From JAZLIL01 sp045617405 (GTDB lineage Bacteria > Bacillota > Clostridia > Lachnospirales > Lachnospiraceae), in the NCBI GenBank assembly GCA_045617405.1, contig JAZLIL010000210.1, positions 1-15,787 of the forward strand: a stretch of 15,787 bases of DNA, given 5' to 3'. The first letter of the stretch is position 1; each line of letters begins with the position of its first letter. The notes beneath the pieces were generated by a model. The model worked only from the letters and a program-made list of their open reading frames with translations. It did not search any database and was not told the DNA's origin. The position numbers and the translations under genes were made by a program. Below, piece after piece: positions 6,476-13,886 of the stretch.

Positions 6476-7234
6476 TCATCGTCTCTTTATTGATAACAAC
6501 TGGGGCTCATCCTCAGTTATCAGTATCGTATTTTCATAATGTGCTGCCAGAGAACCGTCGGCCGTCACAACTGTCCAGTCATCATCGAGCCACTCAACAT
6601 CATACTCGCCGGCACTTACCATCGGCTCTATTGCAAGCGTCATTCCGGGCTGAAGCCTTACACCTCTGCTTCTCTGATGGAAATTCGGAATCTGGGGATC
6701 CTCATGCATTTCGCGGCCAATACCATGACCGACAAGATCTCTTACGCATGAATAACCATGTGCCACAACATAATCCTCAATTGCTGCACCAATCTCATGA
6801 AGATGATGTCCGGGCTTTGCAAACTTAATACCTTCAAAGAAGCTCTGCTTTGTTACCTCGATAAGGTCACTCGCTTCCTTTCCTATTTCACCGATCGGCC
6901 ATGTCCTTGCAGCATCCGACTGCCAGCCCTTGTATATGACTCCACAGTCGATACTGATGATATCGCCGTTCTTTAGAATTCTTTTCTTACTCGGAATGCC
7001 ATGGACAACTTCATCATTAACAGAAGCACAGATTGCACCGGGATAGCCGTGGAAATTCAAAAATGACGGAATACATCCGAAATCTCCGATAATCTCCCTT
7101 GCCTTTCTGTCAATCTGCCACGTTGAAACTCCCTCCTTAACTTCCTTTTGAAGTTCCTCGTGAACAGTCGCAAGAATGTGACCCGCCTCACGCATCAATT
7201 CTATCTCGTTTGCGTTTTTGATTGTGATTGCCAT
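6476..7234 (-). CDS. map: Methionine aminopeptidase, type I
   Basis: Removes the N-terminal methionine from nascent proteins as they leave the ribosome. From the ATG at 7234 it is 252 residues, the usual type Ia length. The five metal ligands are visible: Asp96 (ISIDCG), Asp107 (QSDAART), His170 (GHGIGREMHE), Glu203 (AIEPM) and Glu234 (ENTIL), plus catalytic His78. These match E. coli numbering to within one. TAGGAG seven bases before this ATG decides the start; the longer frame to 7333 would run back into adk with no family-like sequence. There is no N-terminal SEC-C zinc motif. It lies 13 bp after adk and 9 bp before infA. Confidence 0.97.
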   Translation of the reverse strand: MAITIKNANEIELMREAGHILATVHEELQKEVKEGVSTWQIDRKAREIIGDFGCIPSFLNFHGYPGAICASVNDEVVHGIPSKKRILKNGDIISIDCGVIYKGWQSDAARTWPIGEIGKEASDLIEVTKQSFFEGIKFAKPGHHLHEIGAAIEDYVVAHGYSCVRDLVGHGIGREMHEDPQIPNFHQRSRGVRLQPGMTLAIEPMVSAGEYDVEWLDDDWTVVTADGSLAAHYENTILITEDEPQLLSIKRR

Positions 7235-7247
7235 GAATCTGCTCCTA

Positions 7248-7889
7248 TTAACCGAGAAGTTTCTCGATTTCACCAAACACTTCGTTAAGTTCCTTTGTGC
7301 CGTCAAAGTTTCTGACAACACCCTGCTCTTCATAATATTTAATCAGAGGTTCTGTCTGAGCGTGATAGGTAGTAAGCCTTGCCTTAACAACTTCGGGCTT
7401 GTCATCGTCTCGAATGATGAGCTCACCGCCACAGGCATCACAGATACCCTCTGTCTTTGTCGGATGAAATACTACGTGATAGGTTCCGCCGCACTTAAGA
7501 CATGCACGCCTTCCGCCCATACGCTTTATGATTGCTTCATCGGGAACGACTACGTTGATGGCATAATCAACCTTGTCATTCTTCTTTGCAAGAGCTTCGT
7601 CAAGCGCCTTTGCCTGAGGAATCGTCCTCGGAAAACCGTCAAGAATGTATCCGTCCTCGCAGTCGGGTTCGTTAAAACGATCCATTATGAGTTCAAGTGT
7701 CAACTCGTCCGGGACAAGCTTTCCTTCATTGATGTAGGCCTGAGCCTTTTTTCCGAGTTCTGTTCCCGCCTTTATGTTTGCACGGAAAATATCTCCCGTT
7801 GAGATATGCGGAACACCGTATTTTTCGGCGATCATCTTTGCCTGTGTGCCTTTTCCGGCACCGGGAGCGCCGAGCATAATAATCTTCAT
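7248..7889 (-). CDS. adk: Adenylate kinase, zinc-type
   Basis: Interconverts 2 ADP with ATP and AMP, keeping the adenylate pool in balance in the cytosol. From the ATG at 7889 it has 213 residues, a long-form enzyme. The P-loop GAPGAGKGT spans 7-15, the AMP-site ISTGD 29-33 and the DGFPRT block 84-89. The LID (about 125-160) carries Cys130, Cys133, Cys150 and Cys153, the structural zinc tetrad of Gram-positive Adk. The start is set by GAGGGG seven bases upstream; a TTG at 7904 overlaps that site and is rejected. It is separated from secY by 130 bp with two hairpins, so its level may be set apart from the ribosomal proteins. Confidence 0.97.
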   Translation of the reverse strand: MKIIMLGAPGAGKGTQAKMIAEKYGVPHISTGDIFRANIKAGTELGKKAQAYINEGKLVPDELTLELIMDRFNEPDCEDGYILDGFPRTIPQAKALDEALAKKNDKVDYAINVVVPDEAIIKRMGGRRACLKCGGTYHVVFHPTKTEGICDACGGELIIRDDDKPEVVKARLTTYHAQTEPLIKYYEEQGVVRNFDGTKELNEVFGEIEKLLG

Positions 7890-7928
7890 TTCTTTTCCCC
7901 TCAATCACATCTTAGTTCACACACAATA

Positions 7929-7948
7929 AAAGCCGTCTCATTGGCTTT
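7929..7948 (-). terminator. Second hairpin in the secY-adk gap
   Basis: On the minus strand AAAGCC (7948-7943) pairs with GGCTTT (7934-7929) around an eight-base loop, followed by TATTG. It directly follows the T-run of the preceding hairpin. The stem is short and the T-tract poor, so it is at most a weak terminator or a processing site. Confidence 0.3.
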
Positions 7949-7949
7949 C

Positions 7950-7993
7950 AAAAAAATGCATAATCATCCCGGGTACAAAAGTGCCCGGGATGA
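7950..7993 (-). terminator. Terminator-like hairpin after secY
   Basis: TCATCCCGGG (7993-7984) pairs perfectly with CCCGGGATGA (7973-7964), a 10-bp GC-rich stem with a ten-base loop, followed after seven bases by TTTTTTT (7956-7950). The T-tract is further away than in a textbook terminator, so partial termination or attenuation between secY and adk is more likely than a full stop. No promoter of comparable quality is seen before adk, which suggests adk depends on read-through. Confidence 0.6.
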
Positions 7994-8019
7994 CACACAA
8001 TGATCAAATGATCTTCATA

Positions 8020-9354
8020 TTACTCGTTGAGGAAGCCCTTGTAATGGCGGATGAGCATCTGAGACTCAATCTGCTGCATTGTCTCAAGGATAACACCAAC
8101 AACGATAATGATGGATGTTGCCGCAAATGATACATTGGCATTTGTAACACCCACAAGGATGATCGGGATAAGTGACACGATTGCAAGTGCAACCGCACCG
8201 ATCATGATAATCTTGTTGAGAACCTTCTGAAGGTACTCAAACGTAGGCTTTCCGGGACGAATACCGGGTACGAAGCCGCCATTCTTCTTTAAGTTGTTCG
8301 CAATCTCAATCGGATTGAATGTAACCGATGTGTAGAAGTATGCAAAGAAGATTATGAGTGCTACGTAAATTACGGCTCCGAGTGTATACTTGAACTCGCC
8401 CCATTCTGAAACGTCAAACCAGTTCTGCTGATTTAACATATAAAGTACTTTGTTCCAGAAGTTTGTTCTTGAACCGCTTACTCCGAACATACCACAGACG
8501 ATGATCGGAACCTGCATGAAGGATGAAGCAAAAATAACGGGGATAACACCTGCGGTGTTAACCTTCATAGGGATATAGGAGGACTGACCGCCTATCATCT
8601 TTCTGCCCTGCACCTTCTTAGCGTATTGAACGGAAATCCTTCTCTCGGCATCCTGAAGGAGGATAACGAGAATTACCATACCAACGATGCAAACAAGGAT
8701 GATAACTGCTGCAAGAGCTCCCTTGATTACGTTTCCGGCTCCGAGAATGAACTGCTCAATAAGGTTCATGATTTCCTCGGGAAGTCTTGAAACGATGTTG
8801 ATAAGGAGGATGATTGAAATACCGTTTCCGATACCCTTTGCGGTAATCCTTTCACCGAGCCACATTGTAAAGCAGGCACCTGCAAGAAATGCTGCGTCAA
8901 CAAGGAGGAACTCTCTGAGTGTAAGTCTGCCGCTGACGAAATATCCGCTGTTTCCAAAACCGTAAGCCATTGCCGAACCCTCAATGAGTGCGAGCACGAT
9001 GGTTACGTACCTTGAAATCTCGTTAATCTTCTGTCTTCCGTCTTCGCCATCCTTCTGCATTTCCTCAAGCTTGGGAATAGCAATTGTTAACAGCTGCATA
9101 ATGATTGATGCAGAAATGTAGGGCGAAACACTGAGTGAGAAAATTGACTGCTGTGAAAATGAACCGCCTGTGAATGTATCAAGGAAGCCGAGGTTCAACT
9201 GGCTTGTTTCAAGCCAGTACTGGAACAGCTGATGGCTGATTGCAGGAACGGGGATATGAGCACCGAGTCTTACAATAACGATACACACAAGTGTAAACAA
9301 CAGCTTCATTCTGATTTCTTTGAGTTCGAACGCCTTCTTGATGGATTTAAACAT
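8020..9354 (-). CDS. secY: Protein translocase subunit SecY
   Basis: Channel subunit of the Sec translocon, which threads unfolded proteins through or into the inner membrane with SecE/SecG and SecA. The 444-residue protein has ten predicted hydrophobic helices, the first at about 17-35 after the amphipathic start MFKSIKKAFELKEIRMK. The plug region and helix 2 lie near SQQSIFSLSVSPYISASIIM, and the cytosolic loop around QDAERRISVQYAKKVQGRK precedes helix 7. PGIRPGKPT marks the ribosome/SecA contact loop before helix 9. It starts one base after the rplO stop, so translation is probably coupled. No accessory SecY features are present. Confidence 0.99.
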   Translation of the reverse strand: MFKSIKKAFELKEIRMKLLFTLVCIVIVRLGAHIPVPAISHQLFQYWLETSQLNLGFLDTFTGGSFSQQSIFSLSVSPYISASIIMQLLTIAIPKLEEMQKDGEDGRQKINEISRYVTIVLALIEGSAMAYGFGNSGYFVSGRLTLREFLLVDAAFLAGACFTMWLGERITAKGIGNGISIILLINIVSRLPEEIMNLIEQFILGAGNVIKGALAAVIILVCIVGMVILVILLQDAERRISVQYAKKVQGRKMIGGQSSYIPMKVNTAGVIPVIFASSFMQVPIIVCGMFGVSGSRTNFWNKVLYMLNQQNWFDVSEWGEFKYTLGAVIYVALIIFFAYFYTSVTFNPIEIANNLKKNGGFVPGIRPGKPTFEYLQKVLNKIIMIGAVALAIVSLIPIILVGVTNANVSFAATSIIIVVGVILETMQQIESQMLIRHYKGFLNE

Positions 9355-9355
9355 G

Positions 9356-9796
9356 CTAGATCACCTCTGCATTTCCACCAAGAGCCTTAATCTTCTCTAT
9401 TGCGCTTTCGCTGAAAGCATTGACCTTAACATTAAGCTTCTTAGTTAATTCTCCGTTTCCAAGGATCTTAACGCCATCCTTAGGGTTATTGATAAGACCG
9501 ATCTCCATGAGTGACTCGATTGTTACATCTGCGCCATCCTCAAATCTGTTGAGCATGCTAACGTTGATAGCAATGATCTCCTGGGAGTTTCTATTCTTAA
9601 AACCTCTCTTAGGGATTCTACGGTATAAAGGCATCTGACCGCCTTCAAATCCGATCCTGGGTCTTCCGGAACGAGCCTTCTGACCTTTGTGGCCGTAACC
9701 TGCTGTCTTGCCGTTACCTGAACCGTGTCCGCGACCCCTTCTGAAATTATCACTGTGCTTTGAGCCCTCAGCGGGTCTTAATTCTGATAAATTCAT
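9356..9796 (-). CDS. rplO: 50S ribosomal protein L15
   Basis: Late-assembly 50S protein with a long, glycine/arginine-rich N-terminal extension buried in 23S rRNA. The 146-residue product starts MNLSELRPAEGSKHSDNFRRGRGHGSGNG and has GYGHKGQKARSG followed by FEGGQMPLYRRIPKRGF, both diagnostic. Length is normal. It lies 18 bp after rpmD and its stop is one base before the secY ATG. Confidence 0.99.
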   Translation of the reverse strand: MNLSELRPAEGSKHSDNFRRGRGHGSGNGKTAGYGHKGQKARSGRPRIGFEGGQMPLYRRIPKRGFKNRNSQEIIAINVSMLNRFEDGADVTIESLMEIGLINNPKDGVKILGNGELTKKLNVKVNAFSESAIEKIKALGGNAEVI

Positions 9797-9814
9797 GGTG
9801 CACCTCCTTACACT

Positions 9815-9997
9815 TTAGATTTCTTCCACCTTAACCAGGTGCTTTACCTGATAAATCATGCCGCGAACGGCTGCGTTATCAGGAAGCTCATTTGAGCTGT
9901 TAAGCTTGTTTAAGCCTAAAGCTGCTACTGTCTTCTTGTGCTTCGGAATGGAGCTGATTGTAGACTTAACTAATGTAACTTTTAATTTATCTGCCAT
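9815..9997 (-). CDS. rpmD: 50S ribosomal protein L30
   Basis: Small 50S protein of the ferredoxin-like fold. The 60-residue product has the usual pattern: VTLVKSTISSIPKHKKTVAALGLNKLNS near 8-35, and VRGMIYQVKHLVKVEE at the end. Length is typical of bacteria. It is 17 bp after rpsE and 18 bp before rplO, as in the standard spc operon. Confidence 0.98.
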   Translation of the reverse strand: MADKLKVTLVKSTISSIPKHKKTVAALGLNKLNSSNELPDNAAVRGMIYQVKHLVKVEEI

Positions 9998-10014
9998 GTC
10001 GCACTCTCCTTCTC

Positions 10015-10527
10015 TTATAACCCAAGAACATCCTCTACTGAGATGCCACGTGCTGCAGCAACTTCCTCAGGAGTCTTTAACTGCTTCAAGCCTTCGATGG
10101 TTGCAAGAACAACATTCTGCTTATTGTTTGAACCAAGAGACTTTGTACGAATGTTTCTAAAGCCTGCAAGCTCGAGAACGTTACGTACGGGACCTCCGGC
10201 GATGATACCGGTACCTTCGGGGCTACGCTTCATCATAACTGTAGCGCTCGAGAACTTACCAATAAAGTCGTGAGGTACACTGCCGTTCTCATCAAGGGGA
10301 AGCTCGATCATCTTCTTCATCGCATCTTCCTTACCCTTGCGGATTGCCTCGGGAATTTCTGTGGCCTTTCCAAGACCTGCGCCAACATGGCCTTTCTTAT
10401 CACCAACAACTACTAATGCTGCGAATCTAAAATTACGGCCACCTTTAACAACCTTCGTTACGCGCTTGATATTTACTACTTTGTCGAACAATTCCATGTC
10501 CTTCGTGTCAACGATTGTACGCTTCAT
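10015..10527 (-). CDS. rpsE: 30S ribosomal protein S5
   Basis: 30S protein at the mRNA entry side, which helps decoding accuracy and helicase activity. The 170-residue product has the N-terminal double-stranded RNA-binding domain with the loop KVVKGGRNFRF at about 26-36, where spectinomycin-resistance changes occur in other bacteria; the loop looks wild-type. The C-terminal domain includes GTGIIAGGPVRNVLELAG. Gene lies 14 bp after rplR with a strong SD. Confidence 0.99.
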   Translation of the reverse strand: MKRTIVDTKDMELFDKVVNIKRVTKVVKGGRNFRFAALVVVGDKKGHVGAGLGKATEIPEAIRKGKEDAMKKMIELPLDENGSVPHDFIGKFSSATVMMKRSPEGTGIIAGGPVRNVLELAGFRNIRTKSLGSNNKQNVVLATIEGLKQLKTPEEVAAARGISVEDVLGL

Positions 10528-10541
10528 GTGTTTTCCTCCTT

Positions 10542-10910
10542 CTAGAATTCGAGCCCGGCTTCTCTTGCTGCATCAGCAAGTGCCTGAACCTTACCCTGAT
10601 ATATGAAGCCGCCTCTATCGAAAACAACTTCCTTAATGCCCTTCTCAAGAGCCTTCTTTGCAATTACAGTACCAAGGTACTTTGCTGCAGCAACGTCGTT
10701 TGTCTTTTCAAGCTGAGCCTTAACATCCTTTTCAAGAGTTGAAGCTGCAACGAGAGTGTTGCCAACTGTATCATCAATAATCTGGCAATACATATGTGAG
10801 TTACTTCTGAACACTGCCAAACGAGGTCTCTCGGGAGTGCCTGAAAAACGATTACGCTGCTTAATGTGCTTCTTTACACGATTTTCTGATCTACTATCCT
10901 TCTTAATCAT
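10542..10910 (-). CDS. rplR: 50S ribosomal protein L18
   Basis: 5S rRNA-binding protein of the central protuberance, acting with L5. The 122 residues include RNRFSGTPERPRLAVFRSN near 19-37 and the C-terminal FDRGGFIYQGKVQALADAAREAGLEF, both diagnostic for bacterial L18. Length is normal. It is 18 bp after rplF. Confidence 0.99.
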   Translation of the reverse strand: MIKKDSRSENRVKKHIKQRNRFSGTPERPRLAVFRSNSHMYCQIIDDTVGNTLVAASTLEKDVKAQLEKTNDVAAAKYLGTVIAKKALEKGIKEVVFDRGGFIYQGKVQALADAAREAGLEF

Positions 10911-10928
10911 TTTCTTTCACTCCTTTCC

Positions 10929-11471
10929 TTACTTCTTACCGGTCTTACCGGCCTTACGTCTGATAACCTCGGTAGAGTACTTAATACCCTTGCCCTTATA
11001 AGGTTCAGGTCTTCTCTTATCTCTGATTTCAGCTGCGTACTGACCAACCTTTTCCTTGTCAATACCCTTAACAGTGATCTTGTTCTGTCCCTCAACGATT
11101 GACTCAATGCCTTCGGGATCGACCATAACAACGGGGTGTGAGTAACCAAGTGTGAGTGTAAGCTCCTTGCCTGCCTTAGCTGCTCTGTAACCTGTACCGT
11201 TGATCTCAAGGACCTTCTGATAGCCCTCTGTGCAGCCAACGATCATGTTATTGATCAGTGTTCTTGTAAGACCGTGTAATGCCCTCATCTTCTTAAGGTC
11301 ATTAGGCCTTTCAACTGTGATAACGCCGTTATCCTGAGTAATCTTCATCTCAGCGGGTAAAACTCTTTCAAGAGTACCTAACTTACCCTTAACGGTCACT
11401 TTGTTATTTTCTGCTATTGTCACCGTAACACCGGCGGGAATAGCGATTGACATCTTACCTATACGTGACAT
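10929..11471 (-). CDS. rplF: 50S ribosomal protein L6
   Basis: 50S protein near the factor-binding region and sarcin-ricin loop. The 180-residue protein has the two repeated L6 domains; the N-terminus MSRIGKMSIAIPAGVTVTI and the C-terminal signature RRPEPYKGKGIKYSTEVIRRKAGKTGKK are diagnostic. It is 21 bp after rpsH and 18 bp before rplR. Confidence 0.99.
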   Translation of the reverse strand: MSRIGKMSIAIPAGVTVTIAENNKVTVKGKLGTLERVLPAEMKITQDNGVITVERPNDLKKMRALHGLTRTLINNMIVGCTEGYQKVLEINGTGYRAAKAGKELTLTLGYSHPVVMVDPEGIESIVEGQNKITVKGIDKEKVGQYAAEIRDKRRPEPYKGKGIKYSTEVIRRKAGKTGKK

Positions 11472-11492
11472 GCCCGTACCTCCTTATTTTAA

Positions 11493-11894
11493 TTACCAGA
11501 TAAATGCTAAAACTTCGCCGCCAACATTAAGCTTTCTTGCTTCCTTATCGGTGATAACACCCTTGTTAGTTGAGATGATAGCAACACCGAGTCCGCCAAG
11601 TACCTTGGGAAGCTCCTCTGCGTTAGCATAAACACGCAGACCGGGCTTTGAAATTCTCTTTAAGTTAGTGATGATTCTTTCCTTCTTGTCCTTGCTGTAC
11701 TTAAGGGTGATGTGGATAGTCTTGAATGTGCCTTCCTCAACAAGCTCAAAGCTCTTAATGAAACCCTCATTAAGTAAGATCTCAGCGATAGCAACCTTCA
11801 TCTTGGACGCAGGAACATCAACTGTATCGTGCTTAGCAGTATTTGCATTACGGATTCTTGTAAGCATATCTGCAATAGGATCGCTCATATTCAT
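11493..11894 (-). CDS. rpsH: 30S ribosomal protein S8
   Basis: 16S rRNA-binding protein of the central domain; in E. coli it is also the spc operon repressor. The 133 residues run from MNMSDPIADMLTRIRNAN to VGGEVLAFIW, with ISTNKGVITDKEARK in the C-terminal domain. Two ATGs lie two codons apart; AAGGAGG is nine bases before the first and fifteen before the second, so I chose the first. I saw no S8-site-like hairpin before rplE, where the E. coli repressor binds. Confidence 0.98.
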   Translation of the reverse strand: MNMSDPIADMLTRIRNANTAKHDTVDVPASKMKVAIAEILLNEGFIKSFELVEEGTFKTIHITLKYSKDKKERIITNLKRISKPGLRVYANAEELPKVLGGLGVAIISTNKGVITDKEARKLNVGGEVLAFIW

Positions 11895-11910
11895 TTACGT
11901 TAACCTCCTT

Positions 11911-12096
11911 CTACCAGCTGGCTTTTCTAACGCCCGGGATCTGACCCTTGTAAGCCAGTTCACGGAAACAGATTCTGCAGATGCCGTACTTACGCAGATA
12001 TGCATGAGGACGACCACATAATTTACAACGTGTGTATTCTCTGGTAGAGAACTTTGCAGGACGCTGCTGCTTTATCTTCATTGATAATTTAGCCAT
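11911..12096 (-). CDS. rpsN: 30S ribosomal protein S14, zinc-type (Z)
   Basis: Head protein of the 30S subunit. At 61 residues it is the short type-Z form, with zinc ligands Cys24, Cys27, Cys40 and Cys43 in RCKLCGRPHAYLRKYGICRICFRE, and the tail GQIPGVRKASW. Firmicutes often keep a second, zinc-free copy elsewhere that is induced by zinc starvation; none is in this window. It lies between rplE and rpsH with 18 and 16 bp spacers. Confidence 0.99.
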   Translation of the reverse strand: MAKLSMKIKQQRPAKFSTREYTRCKLCGRPHAYLRKYGICRICFRELAYKGQIPGVRKASW

Positions 12097-12114
12097 GGAT
12101 TCCTTCCTCCTTCA

Positions 12115-12654
12115 TTATTTTGCAAACGGCATACCGTATAATCTCAATAACTCACGTGCTTCTTCATCGGTCTTTGCTGTGGTAACGAAGATAACATCCA
12201 TACCACGAACCTTGTCAACCTTATCATACTCGATCTCGGGGAAGATTAACTGCTCCTTGATACCAAGTGCATAATTTCCTCTGCCGTCGAATGCGTTGGG
12301 ATTAACACCTCTAAAGTCACGTACACGGGGAAGTGCCAGGTTGATCAGACGATCAGCGAACTCATACATTTTGCTTCCGCGGAGTGTAACCTTACATCCG
12401 ATGTTGACACCCTCTCTGATTTTGAAGTTAGCGACTGACTTCTTAGCCTTTGTAATAACAGCCTTCTGTCCGGAGATGATCTCCATATCCTTAACAGCTG
12501 CCTCGAGAGCCTTGGGATTGTCCTTGCCTTCGCCTATGCCCATGTTGATAACGATCTTCTCAAGCTTGGGTACTTCCATTACGTTCTTGTAGTTGAACTT
12601 CTTCGTCATTGCTGCAACGATTTCATTCAGGTAAAATTCCTTTAAACGAGTCAA
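12115..12654 (-). CDS. rplE: 50S ribosomal protein L5 (TTG start)
   Basis: Central protuberance protein that holds 5S rRNA and touches the P-site tRNA. The 179-residue length equals that of Bacillus L5. It shows KIVINMGIGEG, AKKSVANFKIREGVNIGCKVTLRG, LPRVRDFRGVNPNAFDGRGNYALGIKEQLIFPEIEYD and ends in YGMPFAK. The start codon is TTG at 12654, eight bases after AGGAGG. An in-frame TAG lies two codons upstream of it, so no upstream start is possible, and the next ATG would remove the N-terminal helix. It is 21 bp after rplX. Confidence 0.97.
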   Translation of the reverse strand: MTRLKEFYLNEIVAAMTKKFNYKNVMEVPKLEKIVINMGIGEGKDNPKALEAAVKDMEIISGQKAVITKAKKSVANFKIREGVNIGCKVTLRGSKMYEFADRLINLALPRVRDFRGVNPNAFDGRGNYALGIKEQLIFPEIEYDKVDKVRGMDVIFVTTAKTDEEARELLRLYGMPFAK

Positions 12655-12675
12655 TTTCTATTCCTCCTCTCTCAA

Positions 12676-12984
12676 TTAGTCGATTACTTCACCTGTTGTC
12701 TTGGCAACACGAACCTTCTTGCCATCCTTAACGGTGAATCCGATTCTTGTAGCCTTGCCCTTGTAAACATACATTACGTTTGAAATATCAAGTGCAGCTT
12801 CCTTCTTTACGATGCCGCCCTGATTGTTCTGCTGGTTTGCCTTTGTATGTCTGGAAACGATGTTGAGGCCTTCAACGATAACCTTCTTGCCATCAACTAC
12901 GGAAATGACCTTTCCTTCCTTACCCTTGTCCTTGCCGGCAATAACCTTTACGGTATCGCCCTTTTTAATCTTACTCATTGCCAT
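12676..12984 (-). CDS. rplX: 50S ribosomal protein L24
   Basis: Assembly-initiating 50S protein at the exit tunnel opening. The 102 residues contain the KOW motif early (KKGDTVKVIAGKDKGKEGKV, about 7-26) and VSRHTKANQQNNQGGIVKKEA in the middle. Of two in-frame ATGs (MAM...), the first is seven bases after AGGAGG and is chosen. It lies 11 bp after rplN. Confidence 0.98.
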   Translation of the reverse strand: MAMSKIKKGDTVKVIAGKDKGKEGKVISVVDGKKVIVEGLNIVSRHTKANQQNNQGGIVKKEAALDISNVMYVYKGKATRIGFTVKDGKKVRVAKTTGEVID

Positions 12985-12995
12985 AACGATACCTC

Positions 12996-13364
12996 CTATA
13001 ATACTTCGGGAGCGAGTGAAACAATCTTCATGAACTGCTTCTCACGAAGTTCTCTTGCAACCGGTCCAAAAATACGTGTTCCCTTGGGGTTCTTATCTTC
13101 CTTGATGATAACTGCTGCGTTCTCATCAAATCTGATGTATGATCCGTCCTTACGATGTGCACCCTTAACGGTACGAACTACAACTGCCTTAACAACCTCG
13201 CCCTTCTTAACCATGCCGCCGGGCTGAGCATCCTTAACTGTAGCCACGATAACATCGCCGATATTTGCATATCTTCTGGTTGAACCGCCCATAACGCGGA
13301 TGCAAAGAAGTTCCTTTGCGCCTGTGTTGTCGGCAACCTTGAGTCTGGATTCTGACTGTATCAT
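12996..13364 (-). CDS. rplN: 50S ribosomal protein L14
   Basis: 50S protein that forms intersubunit bridge B8 and is the docking site of the silencing factor RsfS. It has exactly 122 residues, the standard length: MIQSESRLKVADNTGAKELLCIRV at the N-terminus, RFDENAAVIIKEDKNPKGTRIFGPVARELR in the second half and KIVSLAPEVL at the end. First gene of the spc block, 33 bp after rpsQ; no promoter or terminator is evident between them, so S10 and spc genes are probably co-transcribed. Confidence 0.99.
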   Translation of the reverse strand: MIQSESRLKVADNTGAKELLCIRVMGGSTRRYANIGDVIVATVKDAQPGGMVKKGEVVKAVVVRTVKGAHRKDGSYIRFDENAAVIIKEDKNPKGTRIFGPVARELREKQFMKIVSLAPEVL

Positions 13365-13397
13365 GGTAAACTCCTTTCAATAATCCAATGTGCGAAA

Positions 13398-13652
13398 TTA
13401 CTTCGCCTTCTCAATAACCTCTACGAGTCTCCATCTCTTATCCTTTGATAAGGGTCTGGTCTCCATAACCTTTACTGTGTCGCCGATGTGGCACTCGTTG
13501 TTCTCGTCATGAGCCTTAAGCTTGTAGGTTCTCTTTACGATCTTGTTGTAAAGAGGATGCTTTACATTGTCTACGACTGCTACAACGATCGTCTTGTCCA
13601 TCTTATCGCTGACAACCTTACCGGTACGAACTTTTCTTAAATTTCTTTCCAC
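13398..13652 (-). CDS. rpsQ: 30S ribosomal protein S17 (GTG start)
   Basis: Primary 16S rRNA-binding protein of the OB fold. I start it at the GTG at 13652, giving 84 residues that begin MERNLRKVRTGKVVSDKMDKT and include KAHDENNECHIGDTVKVMETRPLSKDKRWRLVEV, the family core. AAAGGAG is eight bases before this GTG. A TTG at 13676 would add eight residues, but its reading crosses the ribosome site and lacks one of its own. It is 24 bp after rpmC. Confidence 0.95.
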   Translation of the reverse strand: MERNLRKVRTGKVVSDKMDKTIVVAVVDNVKHPLYNKIVKRTYKLKAHDENNECHIGDTVKVMETRPLSKDKRWRLVEVIEKAK

Positions 13653-13676
13653 TGTCGTTTCTCCTTTCCGGTTCAA

Positions 13677-13886
13677 TTAGTTAGCAGCCTTTTCCTGAGC
13701 GGTCATGACTGTCTGGATTCTAGCAATGTTTCTTCTAACTTCTTTAATTCTGTTTGTATTGTCAAGCTGGTTGGTTGCATTCTGGAATCTTAAGTTGAAA
13801 AGCTCCTTCTTGGCAGCTACCAGTTCGTCATTAAGCTCTGCAACAGACTTCTTGTTTAAGTCTTCAAGGTACTTCTTACTCTTCAC
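13677..13886 (-). CDS. rpmC: 50S ribosomal protein L29 (GTG start)
   Basis: Small helical 50S protein at the tunnel exit, part of the docking site for trigger factor and SRP. With the GTG at 13886 it is 69 residues: MKSKKYLEDLNKKSVAEL, AAKKELFNLRFQNATNQLDNT, and a C-terminal helix IKEVRRNIARIQTVMTAQE. Predicted as two antiparallel helices, as in the family. GGGAGGTG is seven to eight bases before this GTG; the TTG at 13904 overlaps that site and is not credible. The start lies inside rplP, an 11-bp overlap, pointing to translational coupling. Confidence 0.94.
   Translation of the reverse strand: MKSKKYLEDLNKKSVAELNDELVAAKKELFNLRFQNATNQLDNTNRIKEVRRNIARIQTVMTAQEKAAN

Noticed and set aside
7218..7802. 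194-codon open frame on the plus strand opposite adk
   Set aside because: Antisense to a clear adenylate kinase; composition reflects complementary codon bias, and no family resemblance is seen.
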